From positions 458,346 through 522,345 of the forward strand of contig QANZ01004226.1 in assembly GCA_003254925.1 (NCBI GenBank): 64,000 nt of DNA. Reading direction: 5' to 3'. Below, one piece after another: positions 25,523 to 38,079 of the stretch. Under the pieces are notes generated by a model, which saw only the letters and a program-made list of their open reading frames with translations, was not told the origin of the DNA and did no database searches. Position 1 is the stretch's first letter, and every line of letters begins with the position of its first letter. A program made the position numbers and the translations under genes. This DNA comes from Chamaecrista fasciculata (Eukaryota > Streptophyta > Magnoliopsida > Fabales > Fabaceae).

Positions 25523-26003
25523 AGTCAAAATCTCATTCTGGTCCTTGAACTATAAGGTAAATTTCATTTTAGTTTTTAAACTTTTATTTATTTCACCTTT
25601 AGTCTAAAACTTAATTTTGTCTAGATCTCTGACATGGATAGTTGAGATGAACGATTTTTTTTCTTATATATATTTTAATAAATGAGTTTGCAAATAGAAA
25701 AAGAAAAGTTTTCTTTCTTATGGACATGAATGAAACATAAATTGTGGCTGATTTTTCTTTATGGACAAATTTATTTTTTCCTCTATGTCAATTCAGTTAT
25801 GATGACATGTGTCTAGTCTAGTTCAGGTGTTAAACATAGAGATAACAGTAAAAAACACAGAAAGAAAAAAAATCATATTTTGGATTAATATTTAATAGTA
25901 CAACAAACGAAAAAGTTTGAGGACTAAAACATAATAAAAAAATTTAAAGACTATAAAATAGAATTTACCCTATAATTCAAAGACTGAAAATGAAGTTTTG
26001 ACC
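25523..26003. mobile_element. Fold-back element of the GGTC-module family, decayed
   Basis: The left end AGTCAAAATCTCATTCTGG is mirrored by the right end, which reads GGTCAAAACTTCATTTTCAG on the other strand. The termini match the 30.5-31.4 kb element. No 9-bp duplication is visible, so either the flanks have changed or the boundaries are shifted. It has no coding capacity. Confidence 0.5.
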
Positions 26004-26226
26004 TTAATTTGCTACACGCCAAACCTCAATATGTCACTTCCATGTGGGTTTAAATTCTCGTGCCGAAAAAGATGGAGTGAGTAATGAAAAATAAGATATA
26101 AAGAGCCTTTTTATTTAAGGGGAAAAAATATAATGAATTAAAAGAATTTCTAAGAGGAGTTAATATTATAGCAAGGGGCAGACAAGGACGGAGGAGGGGC
26201 TATCATAAATTCGTAATGCTTACTAA

Positions 26227-26411
26227 TTTTTTTTTTTTGTGGAGAAAAGTTTAATTGAGTTGGGCTCCGATAATTCATCAAAGTCAACACATATCTCCAA
26301 GCTTTATGAATGCTTATAGATGTATTTACATATTGCCTGCTAACAAGGTTCTCACATTCGACGACGGAACTTGAACTCACCACCTTGTGAATTATGAGTT
26401 AACTCCTTGCC
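26227..26411 (-). mobile_element. tRNA-derived SINE
   Basis: Read on the minus strand, the element starts with an A-box-like GGCAAGGAGTTAACTC (26396-26411), has a B-box-like GAGTTCAAGTTCC about 30 bases later (26366-26378), continues with about 125 bases of body and ends in an A tail (T run at 26227-26238). This order and spacing are typical of polymerase III SINEs. The head abuts the ambiguous base at 26412, so the target duplication cannot be confirmed. Confidence 0.6.
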
Positions 26412-26923
26412 NAAATATAGCTACTGAAAATCACTGTATAATATATATATATATATATATGACAGTAATTAAGAATTATATTGCATGCAAGATATCATGA
26501 TTGCTTGGTAGGCCAAGTTTCTGGAATTTCAAATAAAATGTTGGGACGAGCAACAACAGTATATATATATACTAATACTACATACCAAGTACCAACCATG
26601 CATCAAAAATTTGATAACAGAAAATAAAATGACAAATATATATAATACGAAACAAGCAGGTTCTAAACAGAACAATAACAAACAAGCAAAATTAAATTAA
26701 CCAGGAAACACAAACATGGGTCTCTCAAAGTTGTAATCCCAAACACACAGTACACTTATTTATATACTACTGAGTATGATATATCCAGTTCCAACTCAAT
26801 CCTATTTATTTCAATAATCATCCATTTTATTATATATATGCCTAGCTGGCATATATGCAGCTTTCTCTCCATCCTTCATTGCTGCTCTCGCCATTTCTTC
26901 TATATATATCACTAGCTTCTTAG

Positions 26924-29900
26924 TCAGAAGAAGTCATTACCTGCAATAATACGCCAACAAATGTTGATATAATTAAACATAATAGCAAATATATAATTAG
27001 GTAATTAACAGAGAGAGAGAGATTATTAATATATTATAGATAGACATTAAAGTAGAAGACCTTGGTTACGCTTGAAAAGGAACATCCTCAAATAGGGATC
27101 CACAGGTAAGCCCACTTGTTCGTACATTGGATCATAAACTGAGTTTCTAGTATGCCTGAATACAATCAACTAAGTTATTAATATTTCAATTACTAGCTAT
27201 TTATATATAGGCTTAAGTGCACTTTTGGTCCCTTAACTTTCGCAAAGGTCTCAATTTGGTCCCCTAAATTTTTTTGTTGCAATTTTGGTCCCCTAACTTT
27301 TGAAAACGTCTCACCGTTGGTCCCAAGTGTACTTTCAAGTCATGAAAACGTCTCCCCATAATGGTCATTTTTTAATCTACTTCACACATATTTTCCACAT
27401 CATCAGTCAACTCAGCCTGCCAGATCAGCACTAACGGCAAATAATGGATGGAAAAAGTGTACTTGGGACCAACTGTGAGACGTTTTCAAAAGTTAGGGGA
27501 TCAAAATTGCAACAAAAAAGTTAGGGGACCAAATTGAGACGTTTTCAAAAGTTAGGGGACTAAAACTGCAACAAAAAAAGTTAAGGGACCAAATTGAGAC
27601 CTTTGCGAAAGTTAGGGGACCAAAAGTGCACTTAAGCCTTATATATATATGATCAATTAGTTCATTAAATATGAATGACCATATATATTAAATTAATAAT
27701 ATACAAATATAGAATTGATTACCAGCTGGTGCCACTGCTTCCCGGCTGAAGATGATGATATGGCAGTCTGTTTCCAGGAAATGCCATTCTCATCTACACA
27801 TGTACATACAAATATAAATACATATTCTCCATGTATATATATATATATATCAATTCTACGTGTATCAACATAGTATTTGATTAATTAAAAATTAAAATTA
27901 ATTAACAATATAAGAGCAAAATTTAGGTAAGGTTCCTTATACCACAATTAAATATAATATATATATATACATATATTATGTTACTATATAGGCAGCTAAC
28001 AATTGTAGATTATATTCATATATATATATATATGAATGTGATGATGAATTCGGTGAAATGAAGAAAGAAAATAAGGGAATGAATTAAAAGCTATATCTTA
28101 TATTATATGGCTTCACCCCTTTCTGGTCGTCCATGTTTAAAACTATAGTCTATGAATTAAAATAAGATAAAATTTACTATTTGGTCTCTTTTTCTTTACT
28201 AAGTTAACAATTTAGTCCCTTATTTATTTTACATACATATTTGCGTGCCCTAAAGCCCCTAGTTTATATATATGTACATACATGAGGTTGATAGGAAGGT
28301 CCAGCAGCAGCGGAAGGATGAAAGTTACTTGTTCCAGCACCATTATTATTGTTAGATGGCCCAACCAATCCTCGGAAATGAATCTCTTGGTTCCTCCTAT
28401 ATATATACACCAATTTAATTAATACGATTGAAAGAGTAAATTAATATTTAGTCCCTAGATTACATGGATGTTGTCATTTTAGTCCTTGATTTCTTGAAAT
28501 GTTTGATTTAATTAGTCTCTCAAAATTTTTTACTCGTTGCAAATTAGTTCTTTCATTAACACCTTATCATTATACAACTCAGGGACTACATTGTAACAAA
28601 ACATGAATTTTTTAAGACTAAATCAATTATTCAGGGACCAAATTGATATTTTATTCCGATTGAAATATTAGAAAAAACAGAGTAATAGGAAAGTGTAAAG
28701 GTTAGCGCAAAGTTTGCAGGATGAATAATTAATATTTGATTTTATATACCTCTCATGGGAGGGGAAGTTAGGCCAATGTGCTCCACCTTCATTAGTCATC
28801 TAAATCAAAATTATTATTTAATTAATTAGTTATTTAATATTACTTCAATTCTACAATATATATATATATATAAGAAAACAGAGACATAAATATATATATA
28901 TATATATATATACATGGAGAGGAGGATATCCATGCGGCATGAGTTGAAATGGAATCCTTGAGGAAGAAGCAATTCCATTATTATTATTATTAGGCTGTGG
29001 TGGTGGTGCCATGTTTCCTTCCATTCTTCTCCTATTCGAATTCAGGGTTCTACGTACACACAATATTGCAACTCCATCAACTATATATTTAATTTATATA
29101 TTAATGCTTCAAATTATATAAGTGTTGACATATATTTTATAGTCTTTGAATATATTTTTTTCAAATTACTAATTTCAATTCTTGAAAATTTATAATTATT
29201 TATTGCAATTTGATCCCTCTAAAAATTGAGTTGTACATTGATATATAAGATATTCATAGAATGATTAATTTGCAATAAATCGTGAATTTTTTAGGACTAA
29301 ATCAAGGAGTTTAAAAATTCAAAGAGTAAAATGATAACACTTATATAATCTAAGGACTAAAGTATTAATTTATTTCATATAATAATTATAATATATATAA
29401 ACAAGCATAATTAAGGTATATAACTATATATAGGTGGGATTATTACCGAAGCAGCAGTTGGGGGTGACGAGTGCCACGTTGGAATAAACTCAGCTCCCTG
29501 TTGTTGTCACCACCTCTCTCGTGATCTCCCGGTGCGTCTCCCTGCACACCATGCTAAGCATATAAATATACTAAAAAAAAAACTCTTTAGACATATATAA
29601 TAATGTATATATAATTAATAATTAATTATTTCAGTCATATATAGTTTCAAACCATCCATCCATTTTTATTTATTCCTATAGTTACATCTTAGGGATGGTA
29701 TCACATAGTATTGCTGGTTTTAACATTGTATTTATTTTTTTATTCAATACATGCATTTTATTTATATTATATAAATTAATTAGTATTTACATTAAAACCC
29801 TATATGATAAAATATTCAAAATATCTGAAAATAATAATTATAGGATATTTCGAACAAAATAAAAAGAGAAATTTTAATATTTGGTTCTTAAATTTATACC

Positions 29901-31477
29901 GATCAACTAATCAATTCTTAAATAATTGAAATATACGATTTGATTGTTGAAATACTTCAATTGTCAATTATTTAATCCTTAGTAATGATTTAGTTTATGA
30001 ATTTAAATTGATTTTATATTTTTTTATCTTTAAATTTGTACTAAATTAATACTTTTTTGTCGGTGATTTTTTTTCTAAATTTTTATATTTTGGTCCCTAA
30101 TTTTCCTGATTCAAAATCAGGGACCAAATAGTTTATAGTTGCAATAATTTAGAGATTGGGTCATATATTTTGATTATTTAGTGATTGATTAGTTAACTCG
30201 GTATAAATTCAAGTATCAAATACTAAGTTTCCTAAAAAAATAGATATAGGAATAGAATTTTCTAATTAAAAAAAGTAGATATATTCGATATCTCATACTT
30301 AATATTCATTGACAAAAATAAATTAATTCAACAATAATAAAAAATAGTATATAAAATATAATAAATTATTTATATTACAATATATCAGATTTTAAATATT
30401 CTAACTATTCATTTATTTCAAACGAATATTTGATCATTTTTAATTTTCCATCACTTGTAGGCTATCCAATATTTGACAAATAACAACTAGAAATCCATCG
30501 TGTCAACCCTAAGTTATTTGTATATAAGTCAAAACCTTTTTTTGGTCCCTAATGTTTATCTCAAATTTCATTTTTGGGCCTTAGTGTTTCCTAACAGTTC
30601 CATTTTGCTCCCTAATTCAACTATTGAATATGATCATATCTCTTTCATTTCAAGTGGGAATGCGACGAAATTGAAACTACAAATTACTTTTGATGAGTTT
30701 TTTCTTTTCCCAATTGGGGTGATTGGCAAAAAAGGTAAAATTAGACCCAAAATTATAATAGGTTTGAAAGTGAGTCTCTTGTTTTATGAAATTATGTTGA
30801 TTATATTTCTCTTGTTTCAAATTCAAATGCGACGAAATAAAAGTTATAGGTTACTCATGGTGAGTTTTTTTTATGTCCAATTGAGGCCATCAAGAAACAA
30901 AGTCAAATAGTACTCCCAAATTTGGTACTAGTGTTTTGACCCAAACTCACTTTTGGAGTACTATTTGACTTCGTTTGTCGATGTCCTCAACCGGACAGAA
31001 AAAAAATTCATAGAGTAACCTATAACTTCGATTATGTTACATTCAATTTTGAAACGAAAGAGACATATGACCATCTTCATAACATGAGGGACCCATTTTC
31101 GGGCTCGATTTCATCTCATTTGCCGATGGTTCCAATTAGACAGAGAAAAAACTTATCAAAAGTAACTCGTAGTTTCGATTTCATCACATTCGAAGTTGAA
31201 ACGAGAGATATATGATCATATTCAGTAGTTAGGGACCAATCGTTGAACTTATTAGAAAACATTAAGAACCAAAACAGAACTATTGAGAAATATTAAAAAC
31301 TAAAAAAGAATATTATGGACGAAGATAGAGTTTGGAGTAAATATTAAGAACCAAAATGAGATTTTGACCTTGTATATATGTTTTGATATGTACTGTAATT
31401 GTATAAATTTAAAAGGCCATATAAATAGTTAGCTTTACCTGATCTGCACGCTCATTAACATTTCCTGGGGTTGACAT
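26924..31477 (-). CDS. Asn/Pro/His-rich protein of unknown function
   Basis: Exon model (minus): 31439..31477, 29447..29541, 28914..29049, 28750..28799, 28282..28396, 27723..27793, 27061..27155, 26924..26940; 205 aa with all phases consistent. The start is MSTPGNVNERADQ; in-frame codons ahead of it belong to an apparently non-coding leader exon. Segments include NRRRMEGNMAPPPQP plus an Asn run, RIPFQLMPHGYPPLH, HERRNQEIHFRGLVGPSNNN and YDPMYEQVGLPVDPYLRMFL. No catalytic motif, signal peptide or membrane segment is visible. The consistent splice phases and the conserved-looking C-terminal block support a real gene. I do not recognise the family. The last donor (CAAG|GTCTTC) is weak; without that splice the frame ends at 27047 with Gly-Leu-Leu-Leu. 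Introns contain at least three transposon-like inserts. Confidence 0.6.
27210..27638. mobile_element. Mutator-like fold-back element in an intron
   Basis: A 429-bp element in the intron between 27156 and 27722 of the Asn-rich gene. The ends are perfect inverted repeats beginning GGCTTAAGTGCACTTTTGG. The flanking duplication TTATATATA (27201-27209 and 27639-27647) is 9 bp, though in AT-rich sequence. The interior consists of repeated GGTCCC/TAACTTTT modules in inverted order around a unique centre. It is non-autonomous and in good condition, so probably recent. The same family recurs at 63.8 kb. Confidence 0.82.
29869..30233. mobile_element. Fold-back element in the first coding intron of the Asn-rich gene
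   Basis: The left arm from 29869 (contains AATTTATACCGATCAACTAA) and the right arm ending at about 30233 (on the other strand AATTTATACCGAGTTAACTAA with a small indel) are inverted copies of roughly 90 bp. The target duplication is not resolvable in AT-rich flanks. It has no coding capacity. Confidence 0.5.
30527..31369. mobile_element. Mutator-like fold-back element with repeated inner modules
   Basis: An 843-bp element with a perfect 9-bp duplication TTGTATATA (30518-30526 and 31370-31378). The termini are AGTCAAAACC and, inverted, GGTCAAAATC. Inside, a module of about 100 bp (core CATATCTCT...TTTCAAGT...TTACTTTTGATGAG) appears in two forward copies (about 30640-30740 and 30790-30900) and two reversed ones (about 30960-31090 and 31110-31230), making the element a long imperfect palindrome. 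No transposase is present. It lies in the intron between 29542 and 31438. Confidence 0.78.
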
Positions 31478-34400
31478 TCTGAACTCGTCAAGCACCTGAA
31501 AATTTCTAATCTATACATAATAATGCATGTATATATATATATATATGCACACAAAATCATCAACATGAAACAGCAACTGCACTCCAATTTATATATAGAT
31601 AGATAGATACACATGCATGTTATTAAATTATCAATCGAGTAAAAAATTGGAAAATCTTCAACATATATATTTGTCCATTTAAAAAAAACAAACATATATA
31701 TGTGTTTGTCAAGTTCATCGACCGCTAATTCAAGAAGAACAAAAAGGACAATGATTTTCGCAACAAAGAATTCGACAACTAGAGATCCCACCACCGTCCC
31801 AAAATTAAATGACTTTCTTGATGAGAAGTGCATGTTCTGGTCAATATTTCTGTTTTGAAGTGAACTTTAATTTGGACCACTTGTCATAGACTTTTACATG
31901 AGAATTATATCGCTCAAATATTTGTGACATTTATGTTTTCTCTTGTTCTTGAAAATTGATACCTTCCATCTTTTTATACATAGTATATAAATGATAAAGT
32001 TTGGTAGAAAGAAAAAGTTATAAAAAGATATTTATGCTGCCATTAAAGTCATGTGATTATGTGAATTTTTTCAAAAAAAATTTAACAGCATAAATTTGAT
32101 AAGAAATTAAATTTTTACGAAGAAATTCTTATTCTAATAAGTTCAAAAAGTAGATGAATTCAGGCTATAAAGGAAGAAATCTTTGAAAATAATGCAAATA
32201 GGCATGGCTGATTTCGTTCACATCATTGGATTCTAAGTAGATATTTTTCTTTTTCTTTTTTTTTTCACCAACTTCAATATATAGCACCTGCACCATGTTA
32301 TTATCTCCTAAAAATGGCCATATATATACATACATATATGTACCTTTGGGAAAATGCACGAAATGATGATCCAGAAAATTAAATTATAATATCTTCAACA
32401 CCCTGCCTGCAAATAAAACAATGAATCATATATATGTGGTGGGAAAGCAAACATTACGAAGGAAAATACAACTGAAACACTGAAAAAGAGGCTATATAGC
32501 TGAGGGTGAAATGAAAATAACATCAACACAAATTAGCTAGTGACGAAGGCAAAGATATATAGTCTGTGAATAAGAGAACCTTAGCTTGTGTATTTATATA
32601 TGTAGCACAAAATTAACTTATCGATCTGTCTCTCTTCTTCTTCGAATGAATGAGATTGTAATGAATTTAACTGTTATATATATACTGCAAAATGTATATA
32701 TATAATTAAAAAAATAAAGAAGCAACCTGTTATTAATCTGAATTAAACCAATTTAAATTGCTCGTATTGCGTTTCTCCTCCATTAGTTGCAATGCTTAAG
32801 ACATCCTAATTAATTAATGCCATAAAATTCGATGCACCTCGCCACCTTTTCAGTTTTCTAGCTTGTGTATATATGCATAATCTTAATTTCCAGATTTTCA
32901 CTTGTCTTTTGCTGAGTTTATATAAATGAGCATACAAGTTAAATAAAGATATTCATATTAGAGAAGTCAATATATTGTATATTTTTGAAATTTTAAAAGT
33001 ATAAAATAAAAAGTTAAAGTCCAAGAATGAAAAGTTTAAATACAATATCTGAATATGTACAAAGCAATTGAGTTAATTGGATTTGTCCAATCTCATTCAT
33101 AAATACACCTAATCTAATTCAATAAATGCAAAGACTTTCAATGAAAAATAAGGACACTTCTATTTGGAAGGTGGTTGTAAAAGCATTGTTATTCTCGGCC
33201 ATTAGATTAACATCTTTTTTATCGGCTGACCGTCCTTCCCATATATTTTCTTAAAAAGAAAACATATGTTTACTATGTAAGCTGAGTTATACGTATATAG
33301 AAAGTGATTACGTGTGATAATTTGGCTGAGTAGTCAAACTACTCATTCATATTCACGCGTAAAATATATTAAGTATCTTTTAGATATTAGATATTGATTA
33401 AGATACGAGTGATAAAAATAAAAAATTATCTAATATTGGCTAGATAAAAATATTATCTCAATTATTCGATATTTATTTAAAATATATAAATAATTAAAAT
33501 ATTTGGTATTTGATATTTTATAATATAAATATTTTATCATATTTCATTTATTTTTATTATTTTAAAATTAATGTAATTTAATTTACGAATATTGAATACT
33601 ATATATAAGATATATTCGATTAATACAATGTATTCTATCTTATCTTTACTATATTATATGTGTGAGGGGTATTTTAATTGATCAAAATTAATTTTATTTT
33701 TAAATAATAATTTTTTAAAAAAATATTTAAAATGTAATAATTATTAAATTTAAATTAATCTTTGCATGCCCGTTAGGGAACGGGCATGCAAAGCACACTA
33801 GTACTTATTATTTCTTAGATGTTCATTTCAGATATTATTAATCTACACTAAAACCTAACACAAACCAACCCATAAACACCCTAACTTCTCATCATGAAAG
33901 TAAAATCTGATCATGGGGAAAAAACACAGACAAATGAACAAGAGAAAATATTATTTGATCTCTCAATTTTCAAATTTGAATAATGAAATGAAATTATGTT
34001 ATAGAGTCCCTGAATAATTATAAATGATAACTACTTAGTCCCTAGAACATTTTTTCGTTACTTATATAAGTGGTGTGACTATTAAATATAATGCACATAT
34101 TTTACCACTAAATTTTATATATTAATGTCATAACTCATATGTGCATTAAGTGAAAAGAATTATAATAATGAGTTTCAATCTTAGTTTTTATTATTTCTCC
34201 TAATTTTTGTAGTTGAAACAATTGGGGTTATTTTTTGTCGTTTTTTCTTCTTCTAAATATGAGTTACAAATGTAGAAAAAAATCATAATATGAGTTTCAG
34301 TCTTAATCTCACAATTATTATTAGTCAGTAGTTAGTAGAGAGAGAGAGTGGTACTTCAGTTTAAGTTTAAGTTTGTTTTTTTAGTTAGTTATTAGGATGC

Positions 34401-34832
34401 TACAGTAACATTTAATAAAATTAACAATTAATGTTTATGTTATCATATTAACAAACTAATATCGTATGAGAAATTAAATAGTCGATGATTATTAAAAATC
34501 AGGGGTCGAGTCATCTATTAATAAAGAAATAATAACTTTTCTCAATAAAAAAATATTCACATTAATTTAGTAATGAACAAAAACTGAAATTAGTTGAAAC
34601 AAAAAAAGAATTAACGATGATAAAATGGAGGGGCAGGAGAGTAGCAAGCCCAACAGGAGTATATGTACATATGTAGAAGGGAAGACAGATAATTAAATAC
34701 ATCATAATATATGATTATAACTAATACACTTGAATTGTTATTTATAAAGATATTCAAGGGTGTATATATATATATATATTTGAAACATGAATTAAAAAAT
34801 AGAAATAGAAGTATTGAAGGGCGTGATGAGTT
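31478..34832. other. Leader and upstream region of the Asn-rich gene, plus repeats
   Basis: On the minus strand a candidate leader exon follows an acceptor near 32411 and ends at a GTACAT donor near 32343; it has no ATG, so translation probably starts at 31477. The rest is AT-rich. A mini-Helitron at 33643-33801 is listed separately. Segments near 33360-33640 and 33950-34560 contain short inverted AT-rich repeats that I cannot delimit. No other gene is supported. Confidence 0.4.
33643..33801 (+). mobile_element. 159-bp mini-Helitron
   Basis: The 5' end is TCTTTACTATATTATATGTG after a host A (33642); the 3' end is CTAG before a host T (33802), as expected for Helitron insertion between A and T without a target duplication. 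A perfect 14-bp stem, TTTGCATGCCCGTT (33761-33774) with AACGGGCATGCAAA (33779-33792), has a 4-base AGGG loop and stands 9 bases before the 3' end, the classical Helitron terminator position. There is no coding capacity, so it is a non-autonomous copy. Confidence 0.82.
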
Positions 34833-35339
34833 TCAGTTCTGCTTGGTGTTCATGCACCTCTTAACACGCTCTGCATTGCGCTTGACGGAGTCTGCAGTGT
34901 GATGAACCGCGTTTTGGGCTATCTCCAAAGCTGACTTCTCACCATTCTCATTATTAATCTCGCAATCTCCTTGTCCTTGTGACTCTGATTCTGACTCTCT
35001 ATTGTTTTCCGTGGAATAACACTTCTCTTGTTGTTCCTCCCCTTTCGTCCCCATTGTCTTTAACGCCTCCCCTGCTCCTCCCTCTGTTCTTTCTCCACTT
35101 CCTACCTGCATTCATTCCCTCATAATCCAAATTATCACATATGTTTCAACACTTACTTTCATGTATGTTAAACAAATAGAGTTATGTGATTGTTAATAAC
35201 TATAATTAAATGCTCATTCTTAAGGTACCTGGATAAATCTCCTGCCAGCTGCTGCTCCACACGCCGTGGGATTCCAGATGCTGCTCCCACTTCCATTGAT
35301 CTTTCCCAGGCTGCTCGCTATCCTCATCCACCTTTCCAT
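34833..35339 (-). CDS. Small protein with organelle-type leader, possibly LEA-like
   Basis: Two exons, 35229..35339 and 34833..35105 (minus), give 127 aa with a phase-0 junction CAG|GTA. The N-terminus (MERWMRIASSLGKINGSG to about residue 36) has Arg and Lys, Ser and Gly but no acidic residue after Glu2, as in mitochondrial presequences. The middle is Glu/Ser/Gln-rich (TENNRESESESQGQGD). The C-terminus has an amphipathic helix-like stretch, ALEIAQNAVHHTADSVKRNA, similar in style to LEA-type repeats. I do not recognise the family firmly; mitochondrial LEA-like is a guess. The GT-AG splice, good start context and short intron support a real gene. Confidence 0.55.
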
Positions 35340-36549
35340 CTTCTTCTAATCTATAGATTTATTTATAATTTTATATATGTTTTTCTTTTTGTTTTTTGTT
35401 TTTTTGAGTTTCCCACCTTCTCTTGCATTGCCTTATATATATGTTTTTGAGGGGCCATACGCCCTTACCTTCTCACCGTACCCGCTCTCTTCGCGTCAAT
35501 TCGTGGTTGAAAAATTCCATTCTACTTTCCATATTTAAATCTACGCCTCACCTCATATTCCCCGCTTTTTACTTTGATTTTGTTTTTACCATCTTCCTCC
35601 TTAATTATTCCCTCATTTTTTATTTTGCTCTCAATTTTCACCCAACGCCTTTATTTCTGTTTTACTTTTCCATACCCTTTCCATTCTAGCTAGTTTTATT
35701 CATTTTATGCACATCCTGAATGAACAAACTAAACAGTTCCATAGCACGAGCATATATATACTGGTTTGGCATATTGCAGTATCGCACCAGTGAAGCTATG
35801 GCTAGTCTTTTTGTTGAATGTTGTTGTATATCTTGCTAATTTAACTCGCTTTATAGTGAGTCATGGATTCAGAACAAAATCAAAAAGGTCCTAATGATAA
35901 GTCCTACAAATGTCATGTAGAATTTAGCTCTTCAAACATGAGACACAGAATACACGACAAGTCCCTACTGAAGTAACAAAACCCTGATGCTGTAACTCTT
36001 AAGATATGTTTTAAAAAATAATCATAACCAACCAAAGTCATGGAATAAAAATGAAATCCAAAACAAAAACTAGGGGATCAAAAGTAGTGGTTTTGCTTAT
36101 ATTAATCAGTCATAGGCGATTAACCCTGATACTTCAAATAAAGTAAGTCGTAAATCATTTGCATACAATGCAATGGCAAAGCCAAGAACTCAAGAAGAGA
36201 GAACAAACAGCATTTGACGCATAGGATAACTCAAGACCTGGATTTGACACTCAGAGATGTAACCAAATGATTTATATTGACATAGATGATAATAAAATAA
36301 GAAATGCTCAAGTAGACTCATCTACATTCTACAAATAAAGTAGCATTAACTTCGGCACATAGCCACATACACTTTTATAGTTTTATCTATATTAGGAAAA
36401 AAAAATGTTGGTGCTGCCGCGTATAACACCTCTATGGCATCGAAGTCAAAATCAAGCCTTGCTTCAGAAGCAAACAAAGTAAGAGAAACAGAAGACAGGA
36501 AGTTTGATAGTTTATGAAAAATTAGACACCCGACTATATGGATCTTTCA
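35340..36549. other. Intergenic, no supported gene
   Basis: The left half is the probable promoter of the small protein on the minus strand; the right half includes the 3' untranslated region of the acyl carrier protein gene. Frames on the plus strand (35190-35450, 35423-35689) are Phe-rich readings of T-rich sequence and are not called. Confidence 0.5.
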
Positions 36550-38079
36550 CTACTTTGCCTGAGGATGGGATGCAATAAAGTCCACGGCAAGATTAATGGA
36601 GTTGATCTTGTCTGCTTCATTATCAGGAATCTCAAAACCAAACTCTTCTTCAAGAGCCATCACAATCTCAACTGCATCTAAACTATCCAATCCAAGATCA
36701 TTCTGGAAATGAGCATTTGGGGTAACCTGGCAATCAACAAGTAGGGGTTTCAGATGAAGGAAAAACATGTTTAAATTATAATAGTAAAGGAAACAATTGT
36801 TGGTTGCAGCAGGGGGGATGGAGCCTCTTCATAAGTTTAGAGGAGCAAAGAGTCAATTTCCCAACATTATTGTTGTCCGTTAAGATGACTGCTTCGGTAC
36901 ATGGTATCATCTACTAGTTGGATTAGTTTGCTGTCAGTGGATAAGGGGTCAAATGACCCAGAAAGTGTTCTTGTTAGTTTCTCTTTATAAATTCCTCCAC
37001 AATACCTCTACTCTCAAAATACACAAATACATGCTGCAGTGGGAGATAGTTTAGTGTTTAAGAAAAAAGTTTAAGCATAAATTTTAGAATTAAACATAGA
37101 TTTTAGAATTAAACACATAGAAAATTTTGAAGCCAATCAAAAGGGATGGATAGGTAACAGTTTCATGAATATCAATCCATCAAAAGAAGAACCACGGCAT
37201 TGGGTTGCAAAGGGAGTGAACTAGAAAACACCAGGTCAAGTAGAACTCCATTGACCACATTTAAAATCTCTGATTTTTCTCCAAGGTGAAACAGCGAGAA
37301 CTAAAAACGTTTGGTCCATAAAATTGTCTGCTGTCAATTAGAAGGGGTAAAAACAAAGTTTGTTAGATTTATACAGGGTGCTGACCATTATCATTCACGG
37401 GAAACTAGCAAAGCAACTCCTGGATAATATCAATATTGTAGAACAAATTCACGCTTTTTTAAGAAACAAAAAACACATTTTCTCTTGTCGTCTCAAAATT
37501 AAAATTTTCAGCATACAATTATATGTCAAGATAATTCTAGTTCAACTGAATAAATTGTAAAGCATAATCTACACACGGAAGACTTTGGTGTTCAAACAGG
37601 AAAATGCTAGATAAGATCATTCTGAAAATGCTAGAAATTCCGACTATTCTCATTTTGCAGTAAGCAGATAATGAATTCTTTATCCAAATCAACTTCTGGA
37701 TAACCTAATATATATTTTCGATCAAACTAAGTAATTAGTAAATCAAGGCTCCCATACATGTTAGATAGAATCTATCGGAAGCGGTAAGGGCTTTGGGAGT
37801 CGCATGAAAATCTGGTTCCAACCTTCACCAATCTTTGCACAAAAGAAAAATTGCAATCAGTACCTTAGAAGGATCGACTTTCTGGAAGTTTTTGACGACG
37901 GAAATGACGCGATCGGCGACGTCGGACTTGTCGAGAAAGGAACCCCTAGCCTCCTCGGAAAAAAGGCGTAAAAACACGTTAGAGGAAAGTGCGAAAGGAT
38001 TAGGCCTCGCATTCTGAGGCAGAGCCTGAACCTGCACTCTCAAATATTTCAACAAAGGCATAGTACTCCTCGCCGCCAT
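36550..38079 (-). CDS. Mitochondrial acyl carrier protein
   Basis: Exons 37864..38079 and 36550..36726 (minus) give 130 aa; the phase-0 junction joins DPSK to VTPNAHF. The protein carries acyl chains on a 4'-phosphopantetheine arm for mitochondrial fatty-acid and lipoate synthesis and is also a complex I-associated subunit in this family. The attachment site is Ser87 in [11 protein letters not shown]; helices II and III follow ([20 protein letters not shown]). The first about 45 residues are Arg-rich with no acidic residue, a mitochondrial presequence. The sequence matches the mtACP type rather than plastid ACP. The single intron is 1137 bp. Confidence 0.95.

Larger units (their letters stand above)
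24610..26923. other. Intergenic region rich in repeats
   Basis: The first part is the probable promoter and leader of CYP97A (minus strand). An AT-rich segment at about 25014-25461 has short inverted ends (AGGGATGGTAA and GAGATGGCAA on opposite strands) and many 'GATAC/GTATC' motifs, resembling an old MITE. A fold-back element and a SINE follow and are listed separately. A single N is at 26412. No gene is supported. Confidence 0.5.

Noticed and set aside
28851-29063. A single-exon reading of the MAPPPQP segment as a 70-aa gene
   Set aside because: The frame runs into AT microsatellite sequence; splice sites and phases on both sides show it is one exon of the eight-exon gene.
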